From Chlorocebus sabaeus (Eukaryota; Chordata; Mammalia; Primates; Cercopithecidae): 64,000 nucleotides of DNA. A model generated the notes under the pieces. That model was given only the letters and a program-made list of their open reading frames with translations. It was not told the origin of the DNA and made no database searches. Shown piece by piece: positions 35,331 to 48,249 of the stretch; within the stretch, counting starts at the first letter, position 1; each line of letters starts with the position of its first letter. Position numbers and translations under genes: made by a program. The DNA lies in assembly GCF_047675955.1 (NCBI RefSeq), contig NC_132911.1, positions 69,659,133 to 69,723,132 of the forward strand, read 5' to 3'.

Positions 35331-36797
35331 TTTCTAGTTCCTTCTCATTTGGGTAGGCTCTGTCAGAGGGAAAGTCTAGGGCTGAAGGCTGTTGTTCAGA
35401 TTCTTTCGTCTCACGAGGTGTTCCCTTGATGTAGTACTCTCTCCCTTGTCCTATGGATGTGGCTTCCTGTGAGCCTAACTGCAGTGATTGTTGTCTCTCT
35501 TCTGAGTCTAGTCACCCAGCAAGTCTACCCAGCTCCAGGCTGGTACTAGGGGTTGTCTGCACAGAGTCCTATGATGTGAACTGTCTATGGGTCTCTCAGC
35601 CATGGAAGCCCTCCTCCCAGCTGCGATGCCAGTGCCTGTTCCAGTGGAGGGGAGCGCACATGTAATGGACGCTGTGAGGTTTCTTAGCTTTGGTGGTTTA
35701 ATGCTCCATTTTTGTGCTGATTGGCCTCCTGCCAGAAGATGGAACTTTCTAGAGAGCATCAGTTGTGGTAATATGAGGAGGAACCAGCGGTGGGCAGTGC
35801 CCTAAAACTCCTAAGATTATATGCTCTTTTTCTTCTGCTACCAGAGTGCGTAGGGAAGGACCATCAGGTGGGGGCAGGGCTAGCCATGTCTGAACTCAGA
35901 CTCTACTTGGGCAGGTCTTGCTGGGGCAGCTGTGGGGGATGGGGCTGAGATTCGCAAGTCACTGGAGTTGTGTACCTAAGAGAATTATGACTGCCTCTGC
36001 TGAGTCATGCAGGTTGACAGGGAAGTGGGAGAAAGCCAGCAGTCACAGGCCTCATCCAGCTCCCACACAAACCAAAGGGCTGGTCTCACTCCCAACATGC
36101 TGCCCCCAGTCCATTTCCAGTTGTAGGGCAGACAGTGGAGAGCCATACAGGCTTGAAAACCTGCCCCAGGCTACCCTCCTCCCAGCTGCGAAAGAAAGGG
36201 CTTGGTTCTCCCCGGCCTGTGGAGTCTGCACACCAGATTTGCACTCTCCCCCGAGTTCTAGCCAGGAGGCTTCTCACCCCGTTCAAATTGTTAGAGTTCA
36301 GCTAGAGATTTCCTTCTCCCTGTGGAGTTTTACCCCCTGCTCCTCTCCTGTTGGATCCCTGTGGTGCCAGGCAGGAATGGGCTGCTTAGGGAGCCAGCGA
36401 GCTCTCAGGACCTTTCTGCTACTTCCTCTACCCCTGTATTTCACTCCACACTCCAAATTGACTCAGCTCCAGGTAAAGATGGAAAATTCTCCCGCTAACA
36501 GACCTTCAGCTTCTCCAGTGGGAGTGGGTGTTCAGGAGAGGAGGGTCTCCCTTTCCACTTCCACAGTTGGGGCACTCACAGTTTTGCGGGGTTTGTGGGG
36601 GAGTCTCCCGGGTCCTGCAGGAGCAGTCTGCTTCTTTCAGAGGGTTTGTGGGTCCCCTCAGATTGCTGATTTGTTCTTGCAGTTGATCTGGAGCTAAAAT
36701 TGACAATGCGAGCCCCGCAAGCTGCTCTGTCTAGAGCTGCAATCTAGTCCTGCCTCCCGTCCGCCATGACGATCTGAACAGTCAGAAAAGAAAGCTG
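35331..36797 (-). promoter_or_regulatory. L1 5'-UTR / internal promoter region (relic)
   Basis: GC-richer segment upstream of ORF1, ending at the intact 5' border of the L1. In the family this region holds the internal Pol II promoter and an antisense promoter. Activity of this old copy is not implied. A 259-codon open frame on the plus strand (35918-36697) lies inside it and is judged incidental. Confidence 0.65.
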
Positions 36798-36809
36798 GTC
36801 TTAAATTTT

Positions 36810-37416
36810 TCTACAGGATTTATCTAATATATAATTCTATAAACATTTACAAATATATTAATAATTAAATTATTCACCCTACCGCTACTAATAGAATATT
36901 TGTTGGGATTTTAGTTCTTAAAATTAAATGCCTTCATTTATCCTTTCTTCCTTCTTTTCCTTCTTCACCATGTATTTACTTTAGCTGCATAGACAGTTTG
37001 GCAACAACCTTAGAACAAATGTGAATCTGGCGGGTATAAGAGAAAGTCACACAGTTTTGTGACCAAGCCCTACCTAAGACAAACCCATGAAAAAGAAATG
37101 AAATATACGTGAGGTGTACAGAAGGCTCCTAAAGAACCAGCCCATCTGCCTTTTCGGACACCCAGTCTCAGTTGCAAAATCACTGTGAGACTCATTGGTT
37201 CAGGGATGACAGTTTACTTGGCACTAGGCAGGATTCTGAGGACACAGTGCCTGCCTAGTAGAAGATCAGAGGCTGGACAGAAGACAGACATGGAACCAAC
37301 AATTACAGAGCCATTTGACTAGAGTTGTAGTATGCACCAGATGCAGTGGCTATGAAAGAGTGTTCGCCCTTGAATTAAAAGGCTCTCTTATTCTGGTGTA
37401 TTAACATGTACCGCAT
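36810..37416. other. Unassigned sequence
   Basis: No repeat or gene recognised. Confidence 0.5.
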
Positions 37417-37433
37417 ATAAATATTTGCTGGCA

Positions 37434-37736
37434 GGCTGGGTGCGGTGGCTCACGCCTGTAATTCCAGCACTTTGGGAGGCCAAGGCAGGAGGGTCATGAG
37501 GTCAAGAGATCGAGACCATTCTGGCCAACATGATGAAATCCCATCTCTACTAAAAAATACAAAAATTAGCTAGGTGTGGTGGCACATGCCTATAGTCCCA
37601 GCTACTCGGGAGGCTGAGGCAGGAGAATCGCTTGAACCTGGGAGGTAGAGGTTGCAGTGAGCTGAGATCGCACCACTGCACTCCAGCCTGGCGACAGAGT
37701 GAGATTCCGTCTCTAAATAAATAAATAAATAAATAA
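37434..37736 (+). mobile_element. AluY/AluSc
   Basis: Full Alu (CATGAGGTCAAGAGATCGAGACCATTC) whose tail is (AAAT)n. The target duplication ATAAATATTTGCTGGCA is 17 bp, perfect (37417-37433 and 37737-37753). Confidence 0.93.
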
Positions 37737-37753
37737 ATAAATATTTGCTGGCA

Positions 37754-40542
37754 TAACGTACAGATGACAAAAGATCCATATGATATACCCAGACCATCTT
37801 TTCCACCATTGTATCCCAGTGAGCTTTAACTTATCAAATCCTCACATCAGCGCCAAGTTGCAGATCACTACCATTCCATGTCCTCTAATATTTAATCTCA
37901 TTACCTTTAGTTTCCAAACCAACATGGACTTTGTCAGACACCTTCCAGTTTAGGTTGAAGGTCATCACCTGGTCATTTAGATTGCTGTGTTCTCAATAAA
38001 ATAGAGGCATATGGCTAATGTGTCCTTAATTGTGTTATTTTGTTGTGCTCTGTTACTATCACATCTCCTGAATTTTCTTCAGCCAATTGCTGTCAAGTGC
38101 ATTTAATGTCTTCTATCTCATTTTAGCTCATTGCCAATATTTACCTCCCCATACAGTCAATATTCTGCTGTAGAAATATTTTACACTGGTACAAAGATTC
38201 ACTCTGTGATAGTTTCTTGAAAGTGAAGTTATTCCTTTCTGGAAGGCCTGCACAGCCATTGGAAGAGCTGATTTCTTGTAGCTTTTCAGTGTACAGCAAC
38301 ATTCTTTATTCAGTATGTCACTGTTCCCATGTTACACTTAATTACATGATAATGTACACAGTGCCACTGTATTCTGGGAAAATAGGTTACTGTAGATGTC
38401 AGCAACAAGTGGCAGAGCCCACAGACAATGTCATTTACTCACCCTCCAGTCAATAAAAAATACACCTAAGATCTTAATAGAAAGATCTTAAGGTATGAAT
38501 GAAAGATCCAAAATCTCTGTACTCATGTATAATGAGATGCTTTTTCCCTGAATGCACTATATTTCCTGTAGTTTCAAGTGTCCTCTTCCTTCTCACAAAA
38601 TGGGGTAAGAACCATTTTTAATATCCTTGGTCTATAATACAATTGAAATGCTTCATATAGAAATTAGAAAACACTGTGATTGTACTTAGTGTATACTTTT
38701 CTAATTTTTTACATTATGAAATTGGTTATATGGTTTTACAAAATCAGTTGTATGGTTATATGGTTTTTTTTACCATAGAAACTGAACAGGTTACCTCGTA
38801 CCTCCTGGACACAATTTACCTTTTTTTTATTTCTTTAATTTTTTTGAGTGTATTGTTTCCACACGTTTCAAACATTGGTTTTAAGATAGAATTTGTGATT
38901 TGAATCTTTTAGGTTAGATAACATCTATATTTTCAGTGAAAATCCTAAATGTACTAAGAAGTGAAGCATTTTTCAAAACTTGATATAGCTTACTCCAGAT
39001 CATGATTTTTATAATTTTAGCTATTCAGGGAAAACAATACCAACTTACAAAAAAATAGCACAGCGTTTCATTATGAAATTTGTAGTGCATCAATACCAAA
39101 TTTCTCCACTAAGATTTTTCAAAGGTGTGTAGGCACCAAATTTCTCCACAAAGGTTTTAAAGAGGATATTAGAAGTGGACTTAGAATGCAGGGTGGCAGC
39201 TGGTCAGACATGACAGACTTGAACAAATGTGCCAACAAAGCCCTTATGGTTTATTGGGTAATTATGGGAAGTGGCATTGGTGCCAGCCAATCAGATTCCT
39301 GGGCAGCTACTTCTAAACCCACTTACTCTTAAAGTAGATCATTAAAAATGCACTTTGGTGGAGAAGCTTTTCTCCTACTCAACATAAATAGTCTATTTGC
39401 AAAGTTAGTCATTTGGTCAAAATGCAGCACATCAGTGCTGGTACAGTGAACAACCACCTCTATATTACACAATCATCTTCCATTAAAAGCATTTCAGAGT
39501 GAAGCTTTCAAACATGAGAGAAACGAATGGACCTTCCACGGGCATGCCCCCATCCATTTCTGTCCATAAAACCACATATTGACACACAAAAGCAAGTTCA
39601 TTCCATTTGTTTTCAGAGCTCTAAAAATTTCACTCCAGAGCTCCTATGTACAGTACAAGTTGAAACACATTTTTAAAATACCAAACAGAGGATAAATTTT
39701 TTAACTTGAAAAGACAAATGCTAATTCCTAGAAGCTGGTTAAGTCCATCTCCTCCTGCCAAACCACTAAACAAAGAGGTGATAACTGAAAAACCTTCCCC
39801 GCCACTAACCAAAAAAAAAAAAAAAAAATCACTCAAGAAGATTAGAACTTTTCTTTAATGACCTGGAGGTAAATATTCTTAAATACGCAATCATTCATTT
39901 CCCAAAACTTACAAAAACTGAGTTGGCTCCAAATACTGTCTTGGGGAAAAGGGGGAAACACATCAAGCATATCAAGAAGATTTTAGTCCAGGACTGGGAA
40001 ATTATTTTAGAGTTACTATGGGATTTACATGGATTCAAATTTTATTTTCTAATATGATGCTTACCTTCATTTCCAGAAGTCAGTAGACATCTAATCCTGG
40101 AAGTCAAGCTTCCAACCAAATATTTTAGTCCCAGAAGAAGTATAGGCATGAAGGACTAGAAAGCTCTGCCAATAAAATCTGACTCATAACCAGGGGTGAT
40201 GGTGATGTTCCAAATAGTTAATAACTAGGCACTGGCCAACCATTATGGATTCCGGATGTCACTGCCCTGGAGTAGGGTCTGAGATCCCTTTGTAGGGATT
40301 TCAAAGGAAGTCTTTGGATTAGGGGCCAAATTAGCCCGGGCAGCAGAGGGGGTACCCAGGGTCTCAAGAAAGGGACCATTTACTGATCAATTCAGACATT
40401 TTTCAATATTTTAACCATTAGTGTGGACATACCTGTGCATACTGGCTGCAAATCAGTTTTGCATCTACCTATATGGAAACATCCATTTTAAAAGGAGCAT
40501 TTTAAAAGGATACTGGTGACTCACATTGAACATGTAGATGCG
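37754..40542. other. Unassigned sequence
   Basis: No gene. There is a small tandem duplication at 39095-39164 (two copies starting ACCAAATTTCTCCAC) and A19 near 39810-39828. GGTTATATGGTTTT occurs twice at about 38722 and 38754. Confidence 0.5.
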
Positions 40543-40663
40543 GGCCAGATGCAGTGGCTCACATCTGTAATCCCAGCATTTTGGGAGGCCGAGGTGGGAG
40601 GATTGCTTGAGCTCAGTAGTTCAAGACCAGCCTGGGCAATATAGCAAGACCCTGTTGCTACTT

Positions 40664-40672
<9 letters not shown>
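40543..40672 (+). mobile_element. Alu left monomer (FLAM or truncated AluJ) seeding a microsatellite
   Basis: Only a left arm (GGCCAGATGCAGTGGCTC...AGCAAGACCCTGTTGC) is present, followed by an A-rich tail that passes without a break into the GAAA repeat. Confidence 0.85.
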
Positions 40673-40921
<249 letters not shown>

Positions 40922-43124
40922 CAGCAAAAAATTAAAAAAAGAAAAGAAGAGAAAATACAGATGCTGATCAAATACACCTGAGGTATTCCCCTCAGAACAC
41001 AAGAAGGAAGGTGGGAGGGCAAGAAAGGAAAGAAAGGAAGAGACAAGTTCAGAAAGAGCCCTGACCTATCACAACAACTAAAGGATTTAGCACTGTGGAC
41101 CTTAAGGAAAAGGAATCAACAGTGACTAGAGGGGAAATCTTCACCAAAAAGGGGCTCAAGGAGGTAAAAGGTAGCCTTTTCTCAAGCTGACAAGAATAAC
41201 AAGTGTGCAGACCTCTGGGAGCAATGAAGTAGGTGCTGGTTTCCATCAGCATCTTAAATCCAATTTGAAACCATCATTCCGTCTTCAAAGTAACAGATGA
41301 AAAAGTTTACACTGAAGACAAAGCACCTGAAGTGGAATCACATCATCAACCTGAGACTGATGAGGCACTGCATGGATTTTCTATTACATTTCTACAGACT
41401 GAACATCTGTCTCAGAGTGAGCTTATTCAGCCTCAACCAAAAGCTTTCATATGCAGGCATAGTCATCATCACCTAAGGGCACTGAACTGAAAGATACTCT
41501 GAGGAGACAAGGCAGACCATCGGGAAATAGTTTTAACTCATGAAAGCTTATCCTGAATAAGAAAAACCACCCCAGATGAAGCAGCATGAGAAAGCAGCTA
41601 TGGCCCAGCAACCAGGTTCTTTTAAAGGATGAGCCCCTTTACACCATTGCTGTGAGGAAAATGACCTTCCCCTTTCTGAAGCAAACCCAGGTACCAATGG
41701 GTAACTGACTTATTAAAAGCACAAAACACTATCATGGAGGCAGAAGAAAATTCATGTACTTCTATTTTCACACAATAGGCATCAGTAAATGTTGACCAAA
41801 AGAGTAAAAGAGCAAATATATCCAGCTCAATTTATTGTGTTATTCTGAAGGTAGGGAGTTACGACTTAAAATCCCTTCCCTGAAAACAGTGATGAGGGTA
41901 AGATCTACAGAAAATGGAGCAGGCAAAGATTCAGTATCAGCCCTGGCAGACCTTCCTTCCAGAAACCCTTAGGGAGGCCTCATAATATCCTGGAGCTCAA
42001 CAGATTTGGGAAGCCATGACAGGATATATCACTCTCTTCCATTTTGAAGTGTCAGCTTTTTCTTTGGGCTCTTCTACAAAGAAACACAAATTGCAAATTA
42101 CTACCTTCACCAAAACAGTTTCCCCTCAGCCTCACCATGAATAAGCAAATTGAATCCCATGTCTTAATTCTCCCCCAAGGAGATCTAAAGAAAATCTAAG
42201 CATCAAAGAAAAGACAATTTGAAGCAACCCTAACTTAAAGCTGTGCCTTCTTTCTCTGGGGAATTTTGATAGACAAGCTTCCAGATCTTAAGTTCTGAAA
42301 CATTTTTGCAAATGATGTGGATGTGGAGGAAAATCTGTTGTGCTCTGTCATCTGCCCTTAAAGCTCTGCTTCTAGCCACTTGATCACAATCAGTCTCCTT
42401 GAGAGGCTGATAGACATATCTCAAAGCAGTGGCATGGTGCATTTCACAGAAAGCCTCTCCCTGGAAGGCAGAGCTCCTTGGAATGGTATCACTTTGGCCA
42501 GAAACCTTCATTTCCTGCAGTGCAGCATCCATCCAAGAAATGCTCTCTCCAGGACCAATATTGCCAAGAATAATACAGACAAACGTGTTGGCATTCACAA
42601 ACTTTGAAGGTAGCCCAGAAACTGAGATGCTCAGCCCACTCACAACAGAAAAAGACATGCTCCCCTAATTTTTGGTCTAGATTAACTACCACATATCTGA
42701 GAGGTCTAGCTAGGCCACTATTGGTGAGAAAAGGCTGGCACAAGAAATAATACTTTCTTTGAGAAAAAAAAAGTGGCTCATACTTAGGAATTGGAGACTT
42801 GGACAAAATCAGATTCTACTTAGAAGTATACCTCTCAACGATGTCAACGATGGTGGTGTAGATCCTGCCAGTGTCTCTGTTCTACTTTGTGACTAAAGTG
42901 CAGCACTAAGGAAAAGGATCTCTAATAGGTCAACTGAAACTAATTGACTGCCCTCAGTCTAGATCCAGTGGAATTCATACATTTGATAAAGCTGACTTGA
43001 AGTTTATCTCAGCCAACTTCCAAATGCCCTTGGGCTACAGAGAATGGAAGTGTGACTGTCACGGTCCCCTTCCTGAACACCTGTCCCTCAGCCTTTTTAA
43101 CAAGGAAAGGAAATATGCAGAAGC
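40922..43124. other. Unassigned sequence
   Basis: No known repeat recognised. It holds the longest open frame outside identified repeats on the minus strand (42230-42658, 142 codons), without a domain I can name. Decayed coding-like stretches on the plus strand around 41100-42000 cannot be assigned. Confidence 0.45.
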
Positions 43125-43132
43125 TACAAGAG

Positions 43133-43437
43133 TTTTGTTTTTTTGGTTTTTGTTTTGAGATGGAGTCTCTGTCACACAGGCTGGAGTACAGAGGTGCAAT
43201 CTCCACTGTACTCTGCCTCCTCTGCCTCCCTGGTTCAAGCAATTCTCCTGCTTCAGCCTCCCGAGTAGCTGAGACTACAGGCGCACACCACCACACCCAG
43301 CTAATTTTTGTATTTTTAGTAAAGTTGGGGTTTCACCATGTCGGCCAAGGTGGTCTCAAACTCCTGACCTCAGGTGATCCACCCACCTCAGCCTCCCAAA
43401 CTGTTGGGATTAGAGGTGTGAGCCACCACACCCAGCC
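43133..43437 (-). mobile_element. AluS
   Basis: Full antisense Alu. TACAAGAG is duplicated at 43125-43132 and 43439-43446. Confidence 0.92.
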
Positions 43438-43446
43438 TTACAAGAG

Positions 43447-45252
43447 ATTTAAATATTGACAGGTACTGTTATACTCCCTCCAATTTTGTGCCAGGAAATC
43501 TTAGAATTTTCTAAATCCCTTTTCACCTTTCTAGGTAACCAGCAATCCCTAAAAATCCTAGATCTCTTTAGTGCTTACACACTCTTCTGGCTAAAATAAC
43601 TTCTTACTATAAAAAGAGGGACCATTCTCTTACACGATAATTTTATTTCAGAACATTTCTGTATTTTATTCTATAAATATTCCCTAAGTTCTAAGTGCAT
43701 TGATACACTGGGCTAATAGTTTAGCTTGTAAGCCTATTAGTAACTGAATTAATGCAATTTCATAAGGGACCAGTTTATATTCTAGAAATAATTCACTGTC
43801 CTGGACTACTTTAGGCAACTACATTCCCATGAACTAGGCTGAGCTTCATAAGCAAAATTTGCAGATGTTTTATAGCAAGGTTTGAGTTGAAGAAGAAGAG
43901 TGGCAGACACCCTGGAAAAAATAATGTTAGACATCGGAATCACAAGGCCATCAAGAGGCAGAGTAAAATTAAGAAAGATGGGCAAGGAGAAAATATCTAA
44001 ATACCTTTTAAATGAGATTTGAAAAAGAGATGGTGGGGCAATGAGCTGTAAAGATAAGACAAAGGCAAACTTCCAGATTTCCAGATAAACAAGCAGACAT
44101 CATTCACACCCAATGAACTAGTGATGCAGAGAGGCCATCAGACCTCACATGGAGCAATGCTTCCCCCTTGCACGTTAATTATAGGAGGAGGTCTAGTCCT
44201 TGTCTAGTGTATAGCTAGTTAGATTTCTAGTTTTCCATCTCACTGCTCTAAGGAATCATTTATGTTGGCTCAAGCCACCAGAGACTAATGGATATTCCCC
44301 ACTCCATAAACCAGCCGCCACATTCACGTATTTCTATGGAGAGGCTGGGGAGGAGAACACGTATGTGTGGTTTTCTACATAACCAAAACTACCATCAACA
44401 TTGATGGTGATACACTCCCATGTAAACCAAGTAGACACATATTTCTAAAATACTGGTCATCTTAATACGTAGGCAAATATTTGTCTGATTGGGTAGTGAG
44501 TTTTGTACAAAGCTGCACCAAGAATGAGAAAGAAACTCCAAGCTTCAGTGGGACAAATCCCTGTGTGACAGTAAATTTTTTAAAAACCTGCGTTGCTCTT
44601 TAGATCTGCTAAGGTTCCTAGAACAATGAAACATAACTGGCTTCCCAGGCCCCAGATTGGATTAGATAGTCAAAGAGATTGTTTGTGACTCCTTCTTCTA
44701 CCAAAAATGCCAATTTTCAACCATATTACTATTTGCAGTAACTCCATCAAGGAAACTTTTTATTAATACTCAGACATTCTAATCTTAAAAGATTTCAAGT
44801 AACACCAAAGGAATAGACAGAGGAAAATAAGCAAAACAATCAGTTTATTTTCATCATGCTTAAAAATGTCTGAAAGAATATTGAAATTATGGATATGGTT
44901 TATTTTGACTTTGACCAGCTAAAAAGTTTAATCACTGATTAAAGCTGAGATATCATATTCAACCCAAGATACCAGGCACTCAATGACACTGTCTTCTATT
45001 TAATTAAGTAGACCATTCACATTTAAATATAAATAAAATAAAATATATTTATGAGAAAGCATGAAAAATTGAATTGAGAAAACATGAAAAATTGAATCAT
45101 ATTATTTTGAATTAACTCCCAAGTCCCATGAAATTAGCACCAGAATAAAAGGAATTCTTGGTAATTCTAGCTTTAATTTTAAAAAATTCACATTCCTGTC
45201 CTTGTGACTTTTTGGTTGATATGTATTTGTGGGTGGGGGGGGGTGTTTTGTT
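43447..45252. other. Unassigned sequence
   Basis: No repeat or gene recognised. G10 at about 45233-45243. Confidence 0.5.
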
Positions 45253-45415
45253 TATTTGTTTGGTTTTTCTGCCAGGACCTGGCTCTTTTGCCCAGGTTGG
45301 AGTGCAGTGTCACAGTCACATACTTCACTGCAGCCTCAGATTCCTGGGCTCAAGCAGTCCTCCCATGTCACTGTCCCAAGTAGCTGGGACTACAGGTATG
45401 TGCCAGCACATATGG

Positions 45416-45455
<40 letters not shown>

Positions 45456-45579
45456 CTTTTTATAGACAGGGTCTTGCTATGTTGCCCAGGCTGGTCTCAA
45501 ACTCCTGGCCTCAAATGATCCCTCGCCTTAGCTTCCCAAAGTGCCAGAATTACAGGCATGAACCACCACAGCTGTCCCT
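45253..45579 (-). mobile_element. AluJ with expanded linker
   Basis: Old antisense Alu (GCAGCCTCAGATTCCTGGGCTCAAGC). Its central A-rich linker has grown into (ATTT)n at about 45418-45456. Confidence 0.88.
45418..45456 (+). repeat. (ATTT)n tetranucleotide repeat
   Basis: About ten perfect copies inside the AluJ linker. Confidence 0.93.
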
Positions 45580-46479
45580 TGTTTGTCTTCTTTTGTGTGT
45601 TTTTTGTTGTTGTTGTTCTCTACTGAGCTTCAGAAAATTCAAAGATGATGATGGCTGAAAATTTTGCTCTGTAGCCTAGAACCTAGAGGTTGGCATAACC
45701 AAATTTACATGGCAAATATAAAAGTCCAGTTGCAGGGGCCCTCTGACATACTCAGGCTACTTTCGTAATTTCCAATTCAGGAATAGCAGGTTAATCTCAG
45801 TTTAAGACATTTAACTCACCTACTGTAGAGCAAACCTAAATGCTGTTATGAAATAAAATGAATCTAAACCATTTCTGTATCTGAATCAACATGAAAGGAG
45901 TTGTATCTGCCTGAACAAGTATCCTCTAAAATTCATGGAGAGTCATTTGCCCAACACTGTGGAGAAATCACCATTGTTTTGGGTGGTGAGTGGAAGTGAC
46001 AGATGGCACTTAACCTTTCTGTTTTTAATAAAATTCTTTGTGAACAAGTCCTTATTTTTAAGGAGACATAATCTCTCCTTTTTCTTGTTTTTTTCCTAAA
46101 AACAATAAATGACAATTTCACTTTTTAGCCCCTCTCTAATTCTTAAAGAAAGCTGCAAGATGGAAACCGTGAGGATAAAAGCTCCATGGTAGCTGTGAAA
46201 AACAGCAATCTTGTAGCTACTGGAGGAAATAATGTGTGCTTGGAGCTCCCACAAAAGCTTCATCCCCAGACACTTGTTACTATTTGACCTTCTGAGAGCT
46301 GACTGAAAAGCTCCACTCTTGGGCTTGTCTTTATTTGACATGACTCAGAGCTCACTTTGTGCAAGCAGCCCTATCTACAAGACATTTGTCAAAAACAATC
46401 AATGCCAATGGTTTAACATTGTGGCTGCCTGAGGCAGCATGGCAACTGTGGCTAAAAAGAGGCTGACCAAGAAAACCTA
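45580..46479. other. Unassigned sequence
   Basis: Contains a near-perfect palindrome GCTGCCTGAGGCAGC at 46424-46438. No gene seen. Confidence 0.5.
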
Positions 46480-46736
46480 AAAGGAAAAATCAGGAAATGA
46501 GATGCCCATAAAGACTTTGAAAAACCTAAAATATTCCTGAGAGTCAAGAAAGTCATGTAAATGAGCAGGGCTATGTGCATAAACCAGGACTGTGCACGTG
46601 CCCAGAAAGATGTAAGAAGACCATGATCTCTCACCCCTGCTGACCTTGAGGCCCTCCTCATGCAGAAAGTGAAGGCTAAGGTAGACTTGTAAATAACCTC
46701 TCATGGCATCAAGGGTGTTCTCCAACACAAACACAA

Positions 46737-46769
<33 letters not shown>

Positions 46770-47110
46770 GAGAGTTCTTCAGCAAAGGCTGAGAGCCTTA
46801 TTGGCTCAAAGTAATTAAGTAAATCTCTGTCTAATCATTAGCTGATCACTAAGCTAATCAAGCAGAGACTTCAGTGGCCACGTATACCCTTATAGACTTT
46901 ACACAGACTTTACAGAATACTAGCCCAGAAACATCACTTAATAAATAAACCAACAGGAACAACAAAAACTCTTGAGGGATGGGAGAGGAGTGAAGAGGAA
47001 TGTGATTTCCAAAGCTGTCACATTATATAATTTTATTTGCCAGATTTCAACAACAACAACAAAAAAAACTACAAGATATGCAAAGAATAGGAAAGTATGA
47101 CATATGTTTT
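46480..47110 (+). mobile_element. Old LINE/ERV internal fragment (family unresolved)
   Basis: Phrases such as GTGAAGGCTAAGGTAGACTTGTAAATAACC, split by an (AC)n, then GAGAGCCTTATTGGCTCAAAG and AATCTCTGTCTAATCATTAGCTGA, then AATAAACCAACAGGAACAAC, recur in other primate loci as an old interspersed repeat. I cannot decide between an L1M 5' region and another family. Confidence 0.35.
46738..46767 (+). repeat. (AC)n microsatellite
   Basis: 15 uninterrupted AC dinucleotides; Z-DNA-prone. Confidence 0.95.
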
Positions 47111-47224
47111 TAACAATCCGTAATAGATGCTGTTCCTAAGGAAGCCCAGATGATGGACTTAATAGACCAAGAATTTAAAATACATTTTCCTGAATTACAT
47201 GATAACAACGTAATTATAAGAGTT

Positions 47225-47530
47225 CTTAAAAGCAGGAGGGAGAACAAAAGAAGTGGTCAGAGTGATGCAATGTGAGAAGGACTCAATCTCCTGTTGTTGG
47301 CTTTGATGATGAAAGAAAGAAGCCAAAAGCCAAGGAATGTGGGCAGCCTCTAGAGGCTGAAAAAAATACAAGGAAATAGATTCTCCCATGAGCCCTGTCA
47401 GGCTGCTGACACTTTGATTACAGCCCAGTGAGACCTGTGTCAGATGCCTAACCTTCCGACCCACAGATGATAAATTCGTATTGTTTTACACCACTAAGTG
47501 TGTGGTAACCTGTTACAGCAACAACAGAAA
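47225..47530 (+). mobile_element. MLT1-like LTR, 3' part
   Basis: CCAAGGAATGTGGGCAGCCTCTAGAGGCTG...GGAAATAGATTCTCCC...GCCCAGTGAGACCTGTGTCAG...TTTTACACCACTAAGTGTGTGGTAACCTGTTACAGCAACAACAG (read as separate matches) follows the MLT1-group LTR pattern. It is abutted by an L1 insertion. Confidence 0.55.
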
Positions 47531-47536
47531 ACCTAT

Positions 47537-47935
47537 TATGAATAAACCAGGCACAGAAAGACAAACATCACATGTTCTCACTCATGTGGGAGCTGAAAAA
47601 GCTGATCTCATGGAGGTTAAGAGTAGAATGATGGTTACCAGAGGCTGGGAAGGGTGTGAGTTGGTTAATGGGTACCAACATACAGTTAAATAAACGGCAT
47701 AAATTCTATTCAATAGCACAGTAGGGTGACTATAGTTAACAATAATTTATTATATATTTCAAAATAGCTAGAAGATTTGAAATACTCCCAACTCAAAGGA
47801 ATGACAAGCATTTGAGGTGATGGATATCCCAAATACCCTGATTTGATCACTACACATTACATGCATGTATCAAAAGATCATGTGCACCCCATTAATACAT
47901 ACAATCATTATGTATCAATAAAAAATTTTGAGTAA
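47537..47935 (+). mobile_element. L1 3' end, 5'-truncated (L1PB/L1MA-like)
   Basis: Starts inside the 3'-UTR region (AACATCACATGTTCTCACTCATG) and passes ATGATGGTTACCAGAGGCTGGG, GGGTGACTATAGTTAACAATAA and CCCTGATTTGATCACTACACATT, ending in AATAAAAAATTTTG. It holds no meaningful coding sequence. Confidence 0.85.
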
Positions 47936-47967
47936 AAAGTAAAATTAATTTTGCTAATATATTTTAT

Positions 47968-48249
47968 GGCAGGGCTCATACCTGTAATCCCAGCACTCTG
48001 GGAGGCTAAAGCAGGCAGATTACTTGAGCCCAGGAGTTTGAGACCAGCCTGGGCAACATGGTGAAATCCAGTCTCTACAAAAAATACAAAAATTAGCCAG
48101 ACATGGTGGTGCACACCTGTGATCTCAGATACTTGGGAGGCTGAGGTGGGAGGATCACCTGAGTCAGGGAGGTTGAGGCCACAGGAAGCTATGATCTGTG
48201 CCACTGCATTCCAGCCTGGGCAACAGAGTGAGACCTCATCTCAAAAAAT
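47968..48249 (+). mobile_element. AluJb/AluS
   Basis: Sense Alu slightly truncated at the 5' end (GGCAGGGCTCATACC), with CTTGAGCCCAGGAGTTTGAGACC. Confidence 0.88.

Larger units (their letters stand above)
29522..36797 (-). mobile_element. LINE-1, near full length (L1PA-old/L1PB-like), with two Alus inside
   Basis: A complete antisense L1: T-rich 3' end at 29522, 3'-UTR (TATTGGGGTACAGGTGGTATTTGG), ORF2, ORF1, then a GC-richer 5'-UTR ending near CCGCCATGACGATCTGAA. GTCTTAAATTTT occurs at 29510-29521 and 36798-36809, consistent with a 12-bp target duplication. Without the two inserted Alus the element is about 6.6 kb, the length of a whole L1. The 3'-UTR type and ORF1 N-terminus are those of primate L1s older than L1PA7. 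All ORFs carry stops or frameshifts, so it cannot retrotranspose. Confidence 0.9.

Noticed and set aside
46477..46785. 102-codon frame with a VCVCVC run
   Set aside because: It includes the translated (AC)n microsatellite; no coding support.
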